Made by a program: the position numbers and the translations under genes. 64,000 nucleotides of DNA from Cordylochernes scorpioides (lineage: Eukaryota; Arthropoda; Arachnida; Pseudoscorpiones; Chernetidae): assembly GCA_030710605.1 (NCBI GenBank), contig CP092884.1:25621711-25685710 (forward strand), written 5' to 3'. Under the pieces are notes generated by a model that was not told the origin of the DNA, did no database searches, and saw only the letters and a program-made list of their open reading frames with translations. Positions 10,345-22,440 of this stretch are shown piece by piece. Position 1 is the stretch's first letter. Each line of letters starts with the position of its first letter.

Positions 10345-13300
10345 AAGTAATGGACAAATGCGTTTGTGCTATTCATTATTCATCTGCCTTTCATCAGTTA
10401 CTATGAAAGCAGGCCCATTTCTAGCAAAATGCATTTTCCATTACTAGTTGAAGCCAGGTGTACCGAAACCTATAGGGAAGATAAGGCTAATCAAAATGAT
10501 GGTATGCTATTCTAGATGTTTATTATTCCGAACATTAGTGGGCATTGTGCATCCTGGCAAAGGGGTTTTTATGTGTTATTATTCTGTCAGCACACTGTTA
10601 TCAACATAGGTTATGGGGGACAGTCATATCACATGTATGGAAGTAAGCAAGGTCATCTGTCTTACCATTCATGGGTATATATACCACCCTTCCACTTTCT
10701 TCTTTGGTCTTGAGGAGTAGGCCTTCCTTGTGGTAGGTCCTCTCAACCCCATCCTTGCCTCTGGTGTGCTGGTTTCATTGCTACCTTCTTTCTGCTAACA
10801 ATACAGTTAGAACATTTCCCTATTACATATTATATAAAAAAAAATTTGGGCGCCAAGAAGTCGTTTAGAAATAACTGACTAGTCCAACTCCTAAAACATG
10901 CCAGCATCTTTATTCAAGTACCAATCAAGACATTCGTGTGGTATAGTTATACATATACAATCAAAGGAAAGGATAATTATAGTTAGCTGAAAGAAATATC
11001 TTGGTATATAATGATTAGCCTATGACATGATGACTTTTGCTAAATAAAAAAAATTACAGAAAACAAATTGTGAAAGTAATTATTAAATAAGGCACGAAAT
11101 ATGTAATGATAAAATGAATCCTTCCATGTTATATGATGGGTATAATATATATATTGAAGAAAACACGTATCATGCGGATAGTGATTAAATATGATAAAAA
11201 TCATCCCATGATAGATGATAAAGAAAACTACTACAAAATTATATATGATGACAAAATATATATACATATACAAGTAAGGCGGATAAAAGACAATAAGGAT
11301 AAAATAGATCATGCCTTGAGGGAAGAATAAGCCATGACAACATGTTAAAAAAAAATCGCAACATGGCAGGTAAATATTACTAATATCATGAATATCAAAG
11401 GAAATAAAATTGTTGAAATGAATAGCATATGATTATAATATAATATATATGATATAAAATAATAACATATTCAATAAGAAAATGAAAACACATTATATAT
11501 ATTTGTGCGCTGAAGGTTCAAGGTTTAGTATCTCATTTAAGTTTTCAATCTTATTCAGTCTGGAATCACGAGTTGGTCACTGGGTAATATTCGTCTATCC
11601 CGATCCTACTGGAGGGTGTGTTTTCTCTTATGTGTTAGATTCCTCTGTTACAATACTCTCAACCCAGATGGGTACGTCATTTAGAATCTTGGTCAAATGG
11701 AACATAGCCCAGACCTCTATTAAACTACACAGTCCATTTAAATCTAGGGTGACAACCGTATGAAGAAAGCTCTCTGTTTGACAGAGAAACTAATCAACTT
11801 CTCCCATTTTGTTTGTGACTCCGTTTACCTTGTCTCTGGGGTGTGTACAGTTCAGCTACCTCCCCCTTCCAAGAAATTCATATTACTTTCATCTACCAAT
11901 ATACTCCCTATTCATTGACCTGAACCCTATAAATCTACATCTTATAAATTTGAATTTTATCAATCTGAAATTTTGGTTCTTTTACAAATTCCTTCAGAAT
12001 TCTACTTCCTGTATAACTGCTCTTAATCCTACTGTCCTCAATACAACACTTCTAAAACTTTGACTCATTGGCTCGTTCTGGCGTCTCGTTCGCGGTCCTT
12101 ATAGTTAACTAATACTTTAAAATCTTATCCTATCATGGAACGAGTCTAAACTCGTTGAAGGTCCTAATAATTACTTATTCTGTCTCTCGAATCGGTCTTA
12201 TGCTCGAATTCATTCCAACAAAACGTATGGCAGGGCGAATCCTTTATTAGAAGAAACTTCCGCTAGCTATGGGGGATCAAACTGGTACCAAAAAAAATTC
12301 AATAGACGGAAACACTTCGTCTAGAATAACTGGGCAATCTCTGCCTACTTGCCAATCTTACAGGACCTCCCGTCTGGAACACCCTCGCTCCAGCCACGCT
12401 AAAAGCGTCGAAACTACGGTGTCAGATCGGTCACCCAAGGTCGCGCCGTTATACCCCAGGCTATACGGCATGGCTAAAACAAATCCCCCATCCTGCATAA
12501 AATTCAATCTATACCTCTTCGTTTCCTCTTGCGAGGAGGAGTTGAGTGGGAAATTCGGCTTGATCCTTGCCTTCCACTATCTCCAAGTCTGAGGGTCGGG
12601 ATAGGGATCATTTATCCACAATCCTTAGAATTCAAGCTAAACTAAGATAAAAGAAAATCAAAGGAAAATTATACCCCCTAACGAGGGACCTAACAAAAGG
12701 GAGCGAATATTTTCTAACTAGATAGAGTTGTAGTTGTCCTGTTTGAGGCTTCTCGGTCCTAACAAAATTCGAAATAAAAAAATAAAATAAAATAAAAATC
12801 GATCCTATTAAAGTCCTTAATCCTAATCTAATGTATTTTGGGCTCACAGTATAATAGTTTTTTAACCTTCTACACATTCATTATTCCAATTCTTTCATAC
12901 ACCCTCCCCCCTATCATTCGCGGAATGCACTCAAACTAAAGTTAAAAGCTGCTACAAAGGCCAAAATACTCGTTTATCAATATCAATAGATCCTAACAAA
13001 TAATAACATATTTCAGGACACAATGTGAAATCAAATAAAATAATAAAACTAAAACAAATTGGGAACTAAAGCCCTATGTTACTCAAAAGAAATGCCTCTG
13101 TACAAGCTCTATATATACTAATACTTTATACTCGATAAATGATTGTTAACAATAATTGTTAACAATTCTAAATAATCTGGAAGCTAACCTACCTAAAAAA
13201 AAATCAGTGTAACTTCAAAAACTGCCCTTGCCTTGACACTAAGCGATTTTTCACGACAATTCTATAAAGACATACACAAATTATAATGGCGAATAAAGGA

Positions 13301-13778
13301 CCATTAAACGTGACACCTCATAAAAGCGGATTGAGTCACTCCCCTAGCCACCGTGGGTGAAGTCACTTTCTTCTTACTTCCTCGTGCGTCTGCCCCCTTT
13401 GCAGTAGTCCTACCTCAACACTCTATTGAAAGATGGATTTATAGGGTTTACGATTCACTACCCAACACTAACATTCTCAAGTGCTTTCCGAGGATCGACT
13501 ACGGTCTGGGCCTACTTAACTTCTACCCCTGGCTTAGGGTCCCTATACTTCACAACTTTACTCTGAAAGATTGACCTTTCATGTCCTCATTAGAAACCTA
13601 TTTCAAAGCTACTACCTGAAGGCCAGGGATTATAGGGTTTCTGAATTACCCAACACAAGCCATAGGATGCCTATTAGGTTTGTTATTTTAGACATAGCCC
13701 CCCTCTAAGTTGTGATTTCCTACACCTTCCTTCATCTATTACTCCCGATAATAACCAAAAATTCAGATTTATACTAAA
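10345..13778. other. Gypsy internal 3' region without recognisable gene
   Basis: About 3.4 kb between the 3' LTR and the Helitron. Only short open frames occur on either strand (about 65 to 107 codons), and none shows a recognisable domain or an envelope-like signal and membrane pattern. Parts near 11040-11470 are very AT-rich, while 12180-12600 is richer in G+C. Confidence 0.5.
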
Positions 13779-14900
13779 CTAGCGGATGTGTACCCGGCTT
13801 CGCCCGGGTTTTATCCGAGTAAAAGTTTGCCTAACGAACATTTGTTAAAACGATTCTAGAAAACATCCAATCCACCTATATATTGATTTATAAATGTATA
13901 TAAATATAAATATTGTTATATGCGTTTAAATATATTTTTAAAACACATAGTTTTTTGAAAATATTTATTATATTTTAAATAAGATATTGTCACTTTTGTG
14001 AATTTGATAATTAATTATTTCTTTTTTTCTCAATGAATTATATATATTAATTTAAAAATTCATTTTTGTTATCATCATCACATACAATGTAATTTTTTAT
14101 ATAAACAAACGATAATAAACAACAACAATTAGGGGCTCAAAAATCATTTATTATTGTTAGCAGCTCCGTAAATAAATATATTTTCACAACAACAATTAAA
14201 GTTGCATCATCATTTTTATAAAACAACAGCAAATTGAATTAACAATGTAAAAATTTATTTTAACATTTAACACAAAAACGTTACAATTTTTTCTTTAAAT
14301 ATATATTAATATTGAAATGCCAAGTATTTTTTACGTCATTGGAAAATTATACTACTAAATTCTCAAATAAAATTTATTATACTTGGAAAACATTTTAAGC
14401 ATTGTTACAATTTATAAATATAATTTCACCAGACGCCGCTAGAGGCGCTGCTTGCGAGTGAAAGTAGAAAATTTGCAAATAAAATTGCAAAGAATATTTA
14501 TTTCAAATCAAATTCAAACCAGAAATCTTCCCAGTAGTATAGTAAATAACTTCCTAAAGTTTCACGGCAATTGGATAATCTTACCTTTTAAAAACATTCA
14601 TCGTGTGAACAAACTAATATTCATCGTGTAAACAAACCATGTGTTAATTATTAACCAATCAAATTTATTTATCGTCGCGACCAGTGCTGAGCCCAAGCGG
14701 TAAAAGGCTGGAATTAACGCTTTTTGGTTTTTTATTTTTAAAAAAAAGCACATTAACTTTTTTATTTTTTTGAATAGCCTATATGTTAAACGAAATCTTC
14801 AGCTACCTACATGCGAAATTTCATAAAGATTTATTCTGTAGATTTTGCGCAACGCGATAACAAACATCGATTTTGGATTTCATTTTTATAGATATAAGGA
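13779..14900 (-). mobile_element. Non-autonomous Helitron
   Basis: On the minus strand the element starts TCCTTATATCTATAAAAATG at 14900, preceded by A. It ends with a hairpin (cccgggcgaagccgggt), a short spacer and CTAG at 13782-13779, followed by T. Insertion between A and T with a 5' TC and a 3' hairpin plus CTAG is the Helitron signature. It is 1122 bp, AT-rich and has no Rep/helicase frame. It interrupts the 3' internal region of the Gypsy element. Ends of the same type occur at 4966 and 44391. Confidence 0.75.
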
Positions 14901-15100
14901 TAATTAATTCACAATGGTATACATTATTCTCACTGGTCTTTGAAACTCGGGGTTTAACAAGAAATAGTTTGTATAGAAAAAAAAATCCTAATGAAGTTCT
15001 ACTTAAAAAAAAAAGGTTTTTAAATGAAAAAAAAAAGGTTGAAATCTCTAAACTTCTCATTCTATCGAGCTGATTCTCCGTACACACTCCAAAATCCTGG

Positions 15101-18100
15101 TTAGTGGCGACAGTCTAAGCAGAATTTACACTGTGTGGGCCTTTTCACCCTTGTAGACCTGCGTAAAGTTAAACTGTTCACACTAACTCTGTCAACTTCC
15201 CCTCGTCTCATTACTTCTGAGTTCGCTCTGGTTGTCACCCCTTGTGGAACCACTACATTAACGGACCTATTAGGGAGATAAGCTGGACCTGTAAGATGAA
15301 TCCAATGATCTTCATCACTGGAACCTTGACTTGAATTGCCATCACTAGTTTCCTCCTCCTCTGTGGGGAAAATCCTAATTGGTATATGGTATTGTTTTAA
15401 CCTATCTATATGGTATTTATCCAAATTCCCAGTTTCTAGATTCTTCAAGAGATATACAGTATCACCAGCTCTTCTTAGTACCTCATATGGACCCCCATAC
15501 CTTGGCTCAAATTTGTGACGCCCCTTCGTCTCATGCATTCTCTCCACTAGGACTAAGTCCCCGTTATTGAAAGTTCTCAGCCTTTTGTTTTCGAACTTAA
15601 TCCTAGCTTCTTCCTGTTCATTCAAGTAGGTTTGCCTTACCACCTCTCTTATCTTCTCGACCTCCTCTGTTAGTTCCCGCTCGTAGAAGGCTGCCGTTTG
15701 AGCAATCAAATCTTCGCTTACAGGACTTTGTCCCGCTTCCTGAAAAGGTTGCGGAAGCCTCAGCTCATGTCCGAAGACGAGTTTCGCTGGCGTAAATCCT
15801 GTACTAGAATGTTCAGTGGTTCTGATAGCTAAAGCTACCATGGGTAGGATGTCATCCCAATTAGAACTTGCCTCACACCTACGCAAAGATTCAATTACTG
15901 TTCTGTTGAGCCTTTCTACAGCGCCATTACTTTGAGGTCTCCAAGCAGTGGTGTTCACTGCACTTACCCCCATGGCCTTGCAAATCCCTTTAAAAATACA
16001 GCTAATGAATGCCGAACCCCGGTCCGAAAGTATAGTTTTCGGTACTCCAAAGATAGTAATTACGCTTTCCAACAGCGCTTTAACCACTGTACTGGCACAC
16101 TGGTCTCTTGTAGGTATTAAAATAGGGAATTTGGTAAATAAATCGACTATGGTCAGGATGCTAGAATGTCCTCTGGAAGTCTTCTCTAAGGGTCCTATGA
16201 AGTCTAGAGCAAGATGCTCAAATGGTTTTCCAGGCCTGAAGTGGGGAGCATTACCAGCCTTGGTTACACCTTGATTTGAGAGCTGGCAACCCTCGCATCT
16301 GTATATATAGTTTCGGACCTGTATCCTCATACCCGGCCAATAATAATCGTCCTTCAGCCTTCTCATTACCTTCTTGACCCCAAAATGACCTCCCGTCGGA
16401 ACGTCGTGGTGATATTTAATCACCATCTCCCTAATGTCTGACGGAACCACCTTCACCCAGATACCCCCACTGTTCTTAGACACAAGGTAACCCTCGTGCA
16501 TTTTATAATCCTTATTTTTATAAGTTACAGTCTCGGTAGACCGTCTGTCACCTATTAGTTTCAATAAGGGGGCCCATTTCTTGTCCTTAAGCAAACCTTC
16601 CCACGTCCGATCACTATCTATCAAGGGGGGCCCACGATTTTTAATTACTGCGGCCACAACTCTCTTATCTCGTGATGGTTCAGGATCATCCTCACACGGG
16701 AACCTACTGAGGAAGTCGGCTACCGTGTTTTCTTTCCCCGGGACATACATAAATGTCACATTGAAGTCTTGGATGATCTCTGCCCATCTAGACAATCGAG
16801 CGTTCTTATAATCAGACCCCTTGTTATAAGTGATCGGTTTGTGATCGGTATGCACCTCAACCTTACTGCCCGCCAGGAGGTGTTTAAAGTGCTGCAGAGA
16901 CAACACTACGGCATAAGCCTCCTTTTCGATTGTGGAATAGCGAGTTTCGGGGCCTATCAACCGTTTGCTATAGTAAGCTATTGGCTTGACAACCCCGTCT
17001 ATCTCCTGTTGGAGACAAGCGCCAACCGCTATTCCACTGGCGTCTGTATTGAGGATAAATGGTCGCCCTATCATTGGATGAGCCAGTAAAGGCTCACTGG
17101 TTAATACTTGTTTTATGGTCTCAAAGGCTGTCTGCTCTATTGTACCCCAAGTGAATCTTCGCCCCTTTCTCAATAAGTTACTTAGTGGAGCTAGGAGTTC
17201 ACCTGCGTTGGGTATGAAGCGCCTGTAGTAGTTTACAGTACCCAAAAGACTTCTGACCCCCCTGATGTTGTGGGGACGTTTCAAATCCCTGAGAGCCGCG
17301 ACATTATCCCACATGGGTTTTATCCCATCCTGATCAATTACATGACCGAGGTAATCTACAGAGCCCTTGAAGAAATAACTCTTCCCACGCCTAGCCTTTA
17401 AATTAAAGCGACTCAGGCGTTCGAGTACAGCGGCAAGGTCCGCCACATGCTGCTCATGAGAGTCGCTGTAGACGATGACATCATCGATGTACAAACGAAC
17501 GCATTTATACAACAAATCCCCTAGGACCAAATTCATGGCCCATTGGAAGATCTGAGCTGAGTTCTTCGCTCCTTGTGGTAGACGTGTGAAACGATATCTC
17601 CCCCAGGGCAGAGAGAAAGTGAAATAATCTCTATCACCCTCCGGGATGTGAATCTGGAAAAATCCAGAGGTCAAGTCTAATGTGCTGAAGACCTTTGCGC
17701 CTGCAAAAGCACGCAGGTTGTCTTCAACACGAGGTATTGGGAACGGGAAGAATTCTCTCACCTCATTAATTAATCGCAGGTCCATTGTAATGCGGACGCT
17801 GCCGTCTGTTTTAGCAACGGGGAATAGGGGAGAATTCCATAAGGATGTACTCCCCTCGATTATTCCAGCTTCTTCCAGTTCGTCTACTAAGGCCTTCACC
17901 TTTGAGACCAGCTTATTTGGGATCGGATACTGACGTCTATAGACTGGCTTTCCAGTCAGTATCTTTAACTTAGGGGCAATGATGGTTGACCCATCGCCCA
18001 TATCGGAGATGTCGTCACAGAAACAGTGACTATATGCCCTAAGGACGTCTTCCCCTGTCCTGATTTTATGTAGAGGTATACTGGGTGGTCTGACAGGCAC

Positions 18101-18628
18101 CTCACTGGCCTGTAACGAGGACAGGAAGGCCGACTTAGTCGGTTCTTCGTCCTGCTCAAAGTCTGATCTGACGCTTCCATCATGGTTGAGAGTGAGTCTT
18201 AGAGCCTTGAATCCTGGCATACCTAGGATTCCATCAAAGCCTAGCCCACCTAGATGGCAGTATTCAAATGTTGTTTTTACTTCCCTGATGGGTTTTCCCC
18301 TTATATAGGCCCTAACCTCTATTAACTCACTCCCCAGTGACCTTAACTCACTCCCACTAATCCCCTTAAGGAAGGTGGGTTTACCCAAACCTTCAGCGCT
18401 AATATCCAAGGAATCTATATTTACAATGTTGGCCTCTGAGCCTGTATCGATAATTAGTCTGATAATCCTATTGCTCAGAGACCAACCTTTATCTACAAAT
18501 GTACATGTGATTACAGGTAGGCCGGCTAGAGTTCCCCCATTCCCTGCTTTGAGGCAAGCCGGACCTATTTTTTTGTCATGGCTGTGCAAATTCTTGCCAT
18601 GTGGCCTGTCTCCCCGCATCTGAAGCAC
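15101..18628 (-). CDS. pol: Gypsy Pol polyprotein: protease, RT, RNase H, integrase
   Basis: An uninterrupted frame of 1175 codons. The protease motif DTG is at residues 61-63. Reverse transcriptase has the catalytic Asp in STLDL near 318 and YIDD at 380-383. RNase H follows with TDASG near 528 and TDHKP near 594. Integrase has a zinc-binding HHCC region near 740-781 and the DDE residues near D809, D869 and E905, a D,D35E spacing; a GPY-type motif (GGPYEVL) lies near the C-terminus. All catalytic residues seen are intact. The frame overlaps gag by 64 nt in a different frame, so the first residues are probably read only through a frameshift from gag rather than from the ATG. It makes and integrates the element's DNA. 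Confidence 0.95.
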   Translation of the reverse strand: MLQMRGDRPHGKNLHSHDKKIGPACLKAGNGGTLAGLPVITCTFVDKGWSLSNRIIRLIIDTGSEANIVNIDSLDISAEGLGKPTFLKGISGSELRSLGSELIEVRAYIRGKPIREVKTTFEYCHLGGLGFDGILGMPGFKALRLTLNHDGSVRSDFEQDEEPTKSAFLSSLQASEVPVRPPSIPLHKIRTGEDVLRAYSHCFCDDISDMGDGSTIIAPKLKILTGKPVYRRQYPIPNKLVSKVKALVDELEEAGIIEGSTSLWNSPLFPVAKTDGSVRITMDLRLINEVREFFPFPIPRVEDNLRAFAGAKVFSTLDLTSGFFQIHIPEGDRDYFTFSLPWGRYRFTRLPQGAKNSAQIFQWAMNLVLGDLLYKCVRLYIDDVIVYSDSHEQHVADLAAVLERLSRFNLKARRGKSYFFKGSVDYLGHVIDQDGIKPMWDNVAALRDLKRPHNIRGVRSLLGTVNYYRRFIPNAGELLAPLSNLLRKGRRFTWGTIEQTAFETIKQVLTSEPLLAHPMIGRPFILNTDASGIAVGACLQQEIDGVVKPIAYYSKRLIGPETRYSTIEKEAYAVVLSLQHFKHLLAGSKVEVHTDHKPITYNKGSDYKNARLSRWAEIIQDFNVTFMYVPGKENTVADFLSRFPCEDDPEPSRDKRVVAAVIKNRGPPLIDSDRTWEGLLKDKKWAPLLKLIGDRRSTETVTYKNKDYKMHEGYLVSKNSGGIWVKVVPSDIREMVIKYHHDVPTGGHFGVKKVMRRLKDDYYWPGMRIQVRNYIYRCEGCQLSNQGVTKAGNAPHFRPGKPFEHLALDFIGPLEKTSRGHSSILTIVDLFTKFPILIPTRDQCASTVVKALLESVITIFGVPKTILSDRGSAFISCIFKGICKAMGVSAVNTTAWRPQSNGAVERLNRTVIESLRRCEASSNWDDILPMVALAIRTTEHSSTGFTPAKLVFGHELRLPQPFQEAGQSPVSEDLIAQTAAFYERELTEEVEKIREVVRQTYLNEQEEARIKFENKRLRTFNNGDLVLVERMHETKGRHKFEPRYGGPYEVLRRAGDTVYLLKNLETGNLDKYHIDRLKQYHIPIRIFPTEEEETSDGNSSQGSSDEDHWIHLTGPAYLPNRSVNVVVPQGVTTRANSEVMRRGEVDRVSVNSLTLRRSTRVKRPTQCKFCLDCRH
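18565..18576 (-). promoter_or_regulatory. Probable -1 ribosomal frameshift site
   Basis: On the minus strand the gag frame ends ACA AAA AAA TAG. The heptamer A AAA AAA (18574-18568) fits the X XXY YYZ rule for -1 slippage and lies directly before the gag stop. Slipping back one base enters the pol frame at KKIGPACLK. The frame relation between gag and pol is consistent with -1. A downstream pseudoknot was not assessed. Confidence 0.75.
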
Positions 18629-19545
18629 CTGATGGGTGTCCGCGTTGCTTCGGGGCCCTCATACCCCCTTGGCGTTCCTCCCTTGGTTGTTGCTGGAGGG
18701 CCTTCCTTGCGCTGTTCTTGTGGGGCTCTACCGTTAGGGTTCTGTTGGGGTCTCTCCTGCCTGGTCCCTTGTATAGTGGGCTGGTTGTTCTGAGCGGAAC
18801 CTCCTCTCCGCTGGAAACCTCTGGCCTGGTTGTTGTCCCACCTGTTTCCCATATTCATCCTGGGTTGCTCCCTGTGGGTCCTCCTCAGGTCTTGGTTTTC
18901 CGTCTCCAGGTCCTTTAACTTGGATTCCAGTCGGGCCATCTGGCTCGTCAACTCCCTCAACTTCCTGGCACTCCCCTCTTCATCTTCCATTTGGCATCTG
19001 GAGTACTCGTCATCCCTTTCTTCGATCTGGTGGAGACTGCTCACAATCACCTCCCATGACTCATTCTGGAGTTGGTGGGCTCTCTGCCACAGGTTTGGAC
19101 AGAGTCCAGTGAGGAAGATATCAGCGACCTCAGTGATGTCGATCCTCAGGCCATCTGACTCGGCTTCTGAGGCAAGGCTCCGCACTCTGTTCGCGTATTC
19201 CTTAACCTTTTCTCCGGGCCTTTGTCTACAGGAGAAGAACTTCTTCCTGGCTTCTCTCTTGGGGGCCCTCCTGGAGAATCTCTGTTCCAGGTTTTCCTTT
19301 AATTCGTTGTATCCCAGTTTGATCTGGGAGGCCTGGAGGGCGAACTCTCTCGCAGCTCCTCGAAGGTGATTGTCCAGGAGGATCCTCCTCCTAGAATCAT
19401 CCAGGGCTTTCACGTCGTAGACCAATTCGAAGTCCCGGATGAACTTGTCGAATGGTATGAGCCCATTTCCCTCAAACTTCTCCAAATGGTATAGCGCAGA
19501 CGGCAACGGCGTCTGGCTGGGTGAGGGGTCATCTCCAGGGTGCAT
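18565..19545 (-). CDS. gag: Gypsy Gag capsid/nucleocapsid protein
   Basis: An intact 326-codon frame starting at the ATG at 19545. The N-terminal two thirds form a helical capsid-like region (LEKFEG near residue 25, then AAREFALQ and RQRPGEKVKEY). A charged segment rich in E, K, Q and R follows. A single CCHC zinc knuckle (CFRCGETGHMARIC) lies at 307-320 and would bind the element's RNA. Gag would assemble the cytoplasmic particle in which reverse transcription occurs. The stop follows a run of seven A, the probable site of frameshifting into pol. Confidence 0.92.
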   Translation of the reverse strand: MHPGDDPSPSQTPLPSALYHLEKFEGNGLIPFDKFIRDFELVYDVKALDDSRRRILLDNHLRGAAREFALQASQIKLGYNELKENLEQRFSRRAPKREARKKFFSCRQRPGEKVKEYANRVRSLASEAESDGLRIDITEVADIFLTGLCPNLWQRAHQLQNESWEVIVSSLHQIEERDDEYSRCQMEDEEGSARKLRELTSQMARLESKLKDLETENQDLRRTHREQPRMNMGNRWDNNQARGFQRRGGSAQNNQPTIQGTRQERPQQNPNGRAPQEQRKEGPPATTKGGTPRGYEGPEATRTPIRCFRCGETGHMARICTAMTKK

Positions 19546-21449
19546 GGTTCTCTCTCTGTCTGCTGTCTGAAATATTCCAGATTAGTAGTGGGGATTGGAG
19601 AAGAGAATCTCATGTATTAATGGGGGCAGGGAACCGAGGGGTGAAAGATGGGTTCATGGCCCAAAAGGGAAAGGAAATGGGAGAGGTACATGTTCATCCA
19701 TGTGGGTGGATAGTAATCTTAGATCAATGCTCTTTGTAGCATTTTTATGCGTCCTTTGTGACTTAGAGACTGTTATCAGAAGCCTTTCCTTTGTATTTAT
19801 ACAGTATGAGGTACAGCAATTAAAGGCTGCATTTCCATGGGTTCATCCCTCTTACAACATGCTGGTACGAAATCAAATGCGGTTATAAGATCATTGTCTA
19901 CGGGATAACAGGTGCACATGGGATTGGGAAATGACAATGTTATTTCGCCCTTTAGGACACCGATTTTAACTGAGTTTTCTGTTGGGTTATGATAATATAC
20001 TGTGAATCTTGTAGGGGAATTACTTTGTAGGACTTTGTTGCATACCATGGGTTTTGTTTGTTCCTGGGTTAGAAAACTCATATTATTACTTATTACTGTC
20101 AGTCTGATAATTACATTCCTGGCTCATGAGATATAGGTGTGCAGCAGGTATAATTCACTGTGGAAATGTATGTGGACATTTAAGGATTTACAGGAGTATA
20201 TATGATATGGAGAGGTCACCTCAGCTCAATCCAAACACATTTTGTTCTGGAATTAGCGCCGTATTTTAGATGGACTTCACTGCCCCATCTACTGTCCAGG
20301 CGTAGCATCTTATGTGTGTCAAAATTTAGGAAACGTCATCTCGTCCTAGATCTTCCTTTTCTTCATGCTGGCACATCTTCAATGACAATTTCCATGTGGT
20401 GAACACACCCTTTTTGGCGGTCTATCGGCATCCAGTGATCAAATTCGGCAGAAAACGTCGTCAAAGGGGGCTACCCTTCTCGCGTGTCTAGCCTTCTAAC
20501 CAATCACGACGCCGCCTCACGCCTACAGGTTCCGAATTGCATTCAATGTAATATCCTTGCTCGGGTGTCCCGACTTCATCAATCCTTATCCACAGCCTTA
20601 GGTGATATTACCCGCACTGGGGACTCGCTTCTCGCTAATTTCCTCATTATATGCAAGTGTCAAAATCGAGCCTCGATAAACTCTCCTGTCTCCTATACCC
20701 CCATCATTAGATAGATCCTGTCTCTAACACAGGTGGCTTTTGCTGCCTTTGTCTTCAATTTAAAGCTGTCCAAGTACACCTCGGGATATCTCAGCTGTCG
20801 TGTAGACACAAGCTCCAGTCATCTCCTTCCCTTTGAATATATTAAAATATTATCCCAGGTAGTTGTCATAAGTTAATAAATAGTTCCACAGTGATTAAAA
20901 GGTACTCGCGCAAATTGGTCACCAGATCTACTCCTTGAGATTCTGCCATTGGAATGTTAAAACCAGATTTCTATCCATTATTGATTTCAAATAAAAAAGG
21001 TTTTACGAAGAGAAAAAAAAAGCGCGTCTTTCTATGGTGATCAAACTTCTCTCTTCACGGGTACGCTAACTGGATCTTCAATTCTATTTTCACCTTAAGG
21101 CTCATATATTTGCCACTCTCCCAATCCACTATGCGTTAAAAAAAATAAAATCGATTAACTATCATTCAGCATGTTAGCCCTAATCTGGATGCACAGGCTA
21201 GTATGATTTGATAGAAAGCGCTATTAAAATGAAGTTAAGATATTTGTATCCAGCAATAATTATCAGAACTCACCTCTGCTGTGAGAAAATTATATCAGAG
21301 CTATGATGAAAAAAAAAATGCTAAGTCATTTCAGTAGACTACTGTAAAACACTGATCACCGTTCTAAATTTGAACCATGGGAATCCAACCTCATTTCTCA
21401 TACTGTATATAATAATTTGAGAAAGTAAAATAAAGAAATTGTAATCAAT
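19546..21449. other. Gypsy 5' leader, non-coding
   Basis: Part of the long leader between primer site and gag on the minus strand. Open frames are short and show no recognisable domain. The leader is further lengthened by a PLE fragment at about 21450-22440. Confidence 0.6.
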
Positions 21450-22440
21450 GGTGCTCGCAACAGAATTCAAAATGATTGAGACACAGAACATTATAAATAA
21501 TGTCCAGCAAGCAGGATACCAAACCACCTTTATATTACAACATTTCCACAAAAGTATAACTATCAATAACCCAATAAACAAAACCACAAAATATCTATAG
21601 GGCGATATGTTACATTCCATACTCACAAACATCTATAACAATAGCCAACTACTTAAGAAACTCTGGCATCCAAACATATTACTGTAATTCCCCTAACATA
21701 GGCTCCACCATAAAAGTCCACTATCTAAAAATAATCCTACTATCATAAAACCCACTAACCAAAACAGAGAATAAAAGGCAATATATTCCGTAGAGTGTAA
21801 CAGCTGCCAAGCCAAATACGCAGGGGAGACAGGAAGGAGAGTCAGCAATAGAATATATGAACCTAGACGCAACGTTATTAATCAAGGCAATAGGTCTCTA
21901 ATTTTCCAATACTGCAAAGGAACAGGTCACACTTTCGCATTAGGAGAACCTAGAATACATTACAATAACATAAACAGCAAATATCAAAGGCTTATAATTG
22001 ATTCTCTATTATTCAGAAAACACAATAGCATTAATAGAAAATAGATTTGCCCGAAACATATAACACAATATATCCTAGTACCAGCTAATAATATCAACAA
22101 TAATATAAGTAACTTATATGTAATATCCAATAACTATTATAAAACTACTTAAATAATAGAATTTCTAACCTATAAGATAATTCTTAGAATATAGCAAACA
22201 ATAGTAGAATATGTGTAAATACCTTAACCAAAAAAAAAAGTCTTAAGAAAATAAATAATATGCAAAACTTCCTAATGTATATATATATATATATGTACAT
22301 AGAATCATAATAGTTTTAGCATCAGGCGACGTTATATTTTCTTGATATATTGTATATGTTTCTCCTGTAGAAGGGCGGACAAGCTCGAAAGCTTGAGAAG
22401 ACCAGAATAAAAGATACTCATCCCCATAAACGTTTTACTT
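21450..22440 (+). pseudogene. PLE fragment: RT C-terminus plus GIY-YIG endonuclease
   Basis: Plus-strand translation in broken frames matches the better-preserved PLE at 61591-62685. ETQNIINNVQQ is followed by a helical stretch, then IPYSQTSITIA and GIQTYYCNSPN. The endonuclease part reads AIYSVECNSCQAKYAGETGRR and continues to RKHNSINRK before a TAG near 22042. The endonuclease would cut DNA for target-primed integration. The copy is 5'-truncated and has several stops. The tail near 22360-22400 carries a degenerate hammerhead-like motif ending GAAAGCTT. It lies inside the Gypsy leader in the opposite orientation. Confidence 0.8.

Noticed and set aside
12269..12592. 107-codon plus-strand frame in the Gypsy internal region
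   Set aside because: No recognisable domain, wrong strand for the element and no envelope-like features.
15075..15100. Primer-site-like 'tggcgaca' beside the pol stop as an LTR border
   Set aside because: No repeat pairs with it, and the true primer site and LTRs lie elsewhere.
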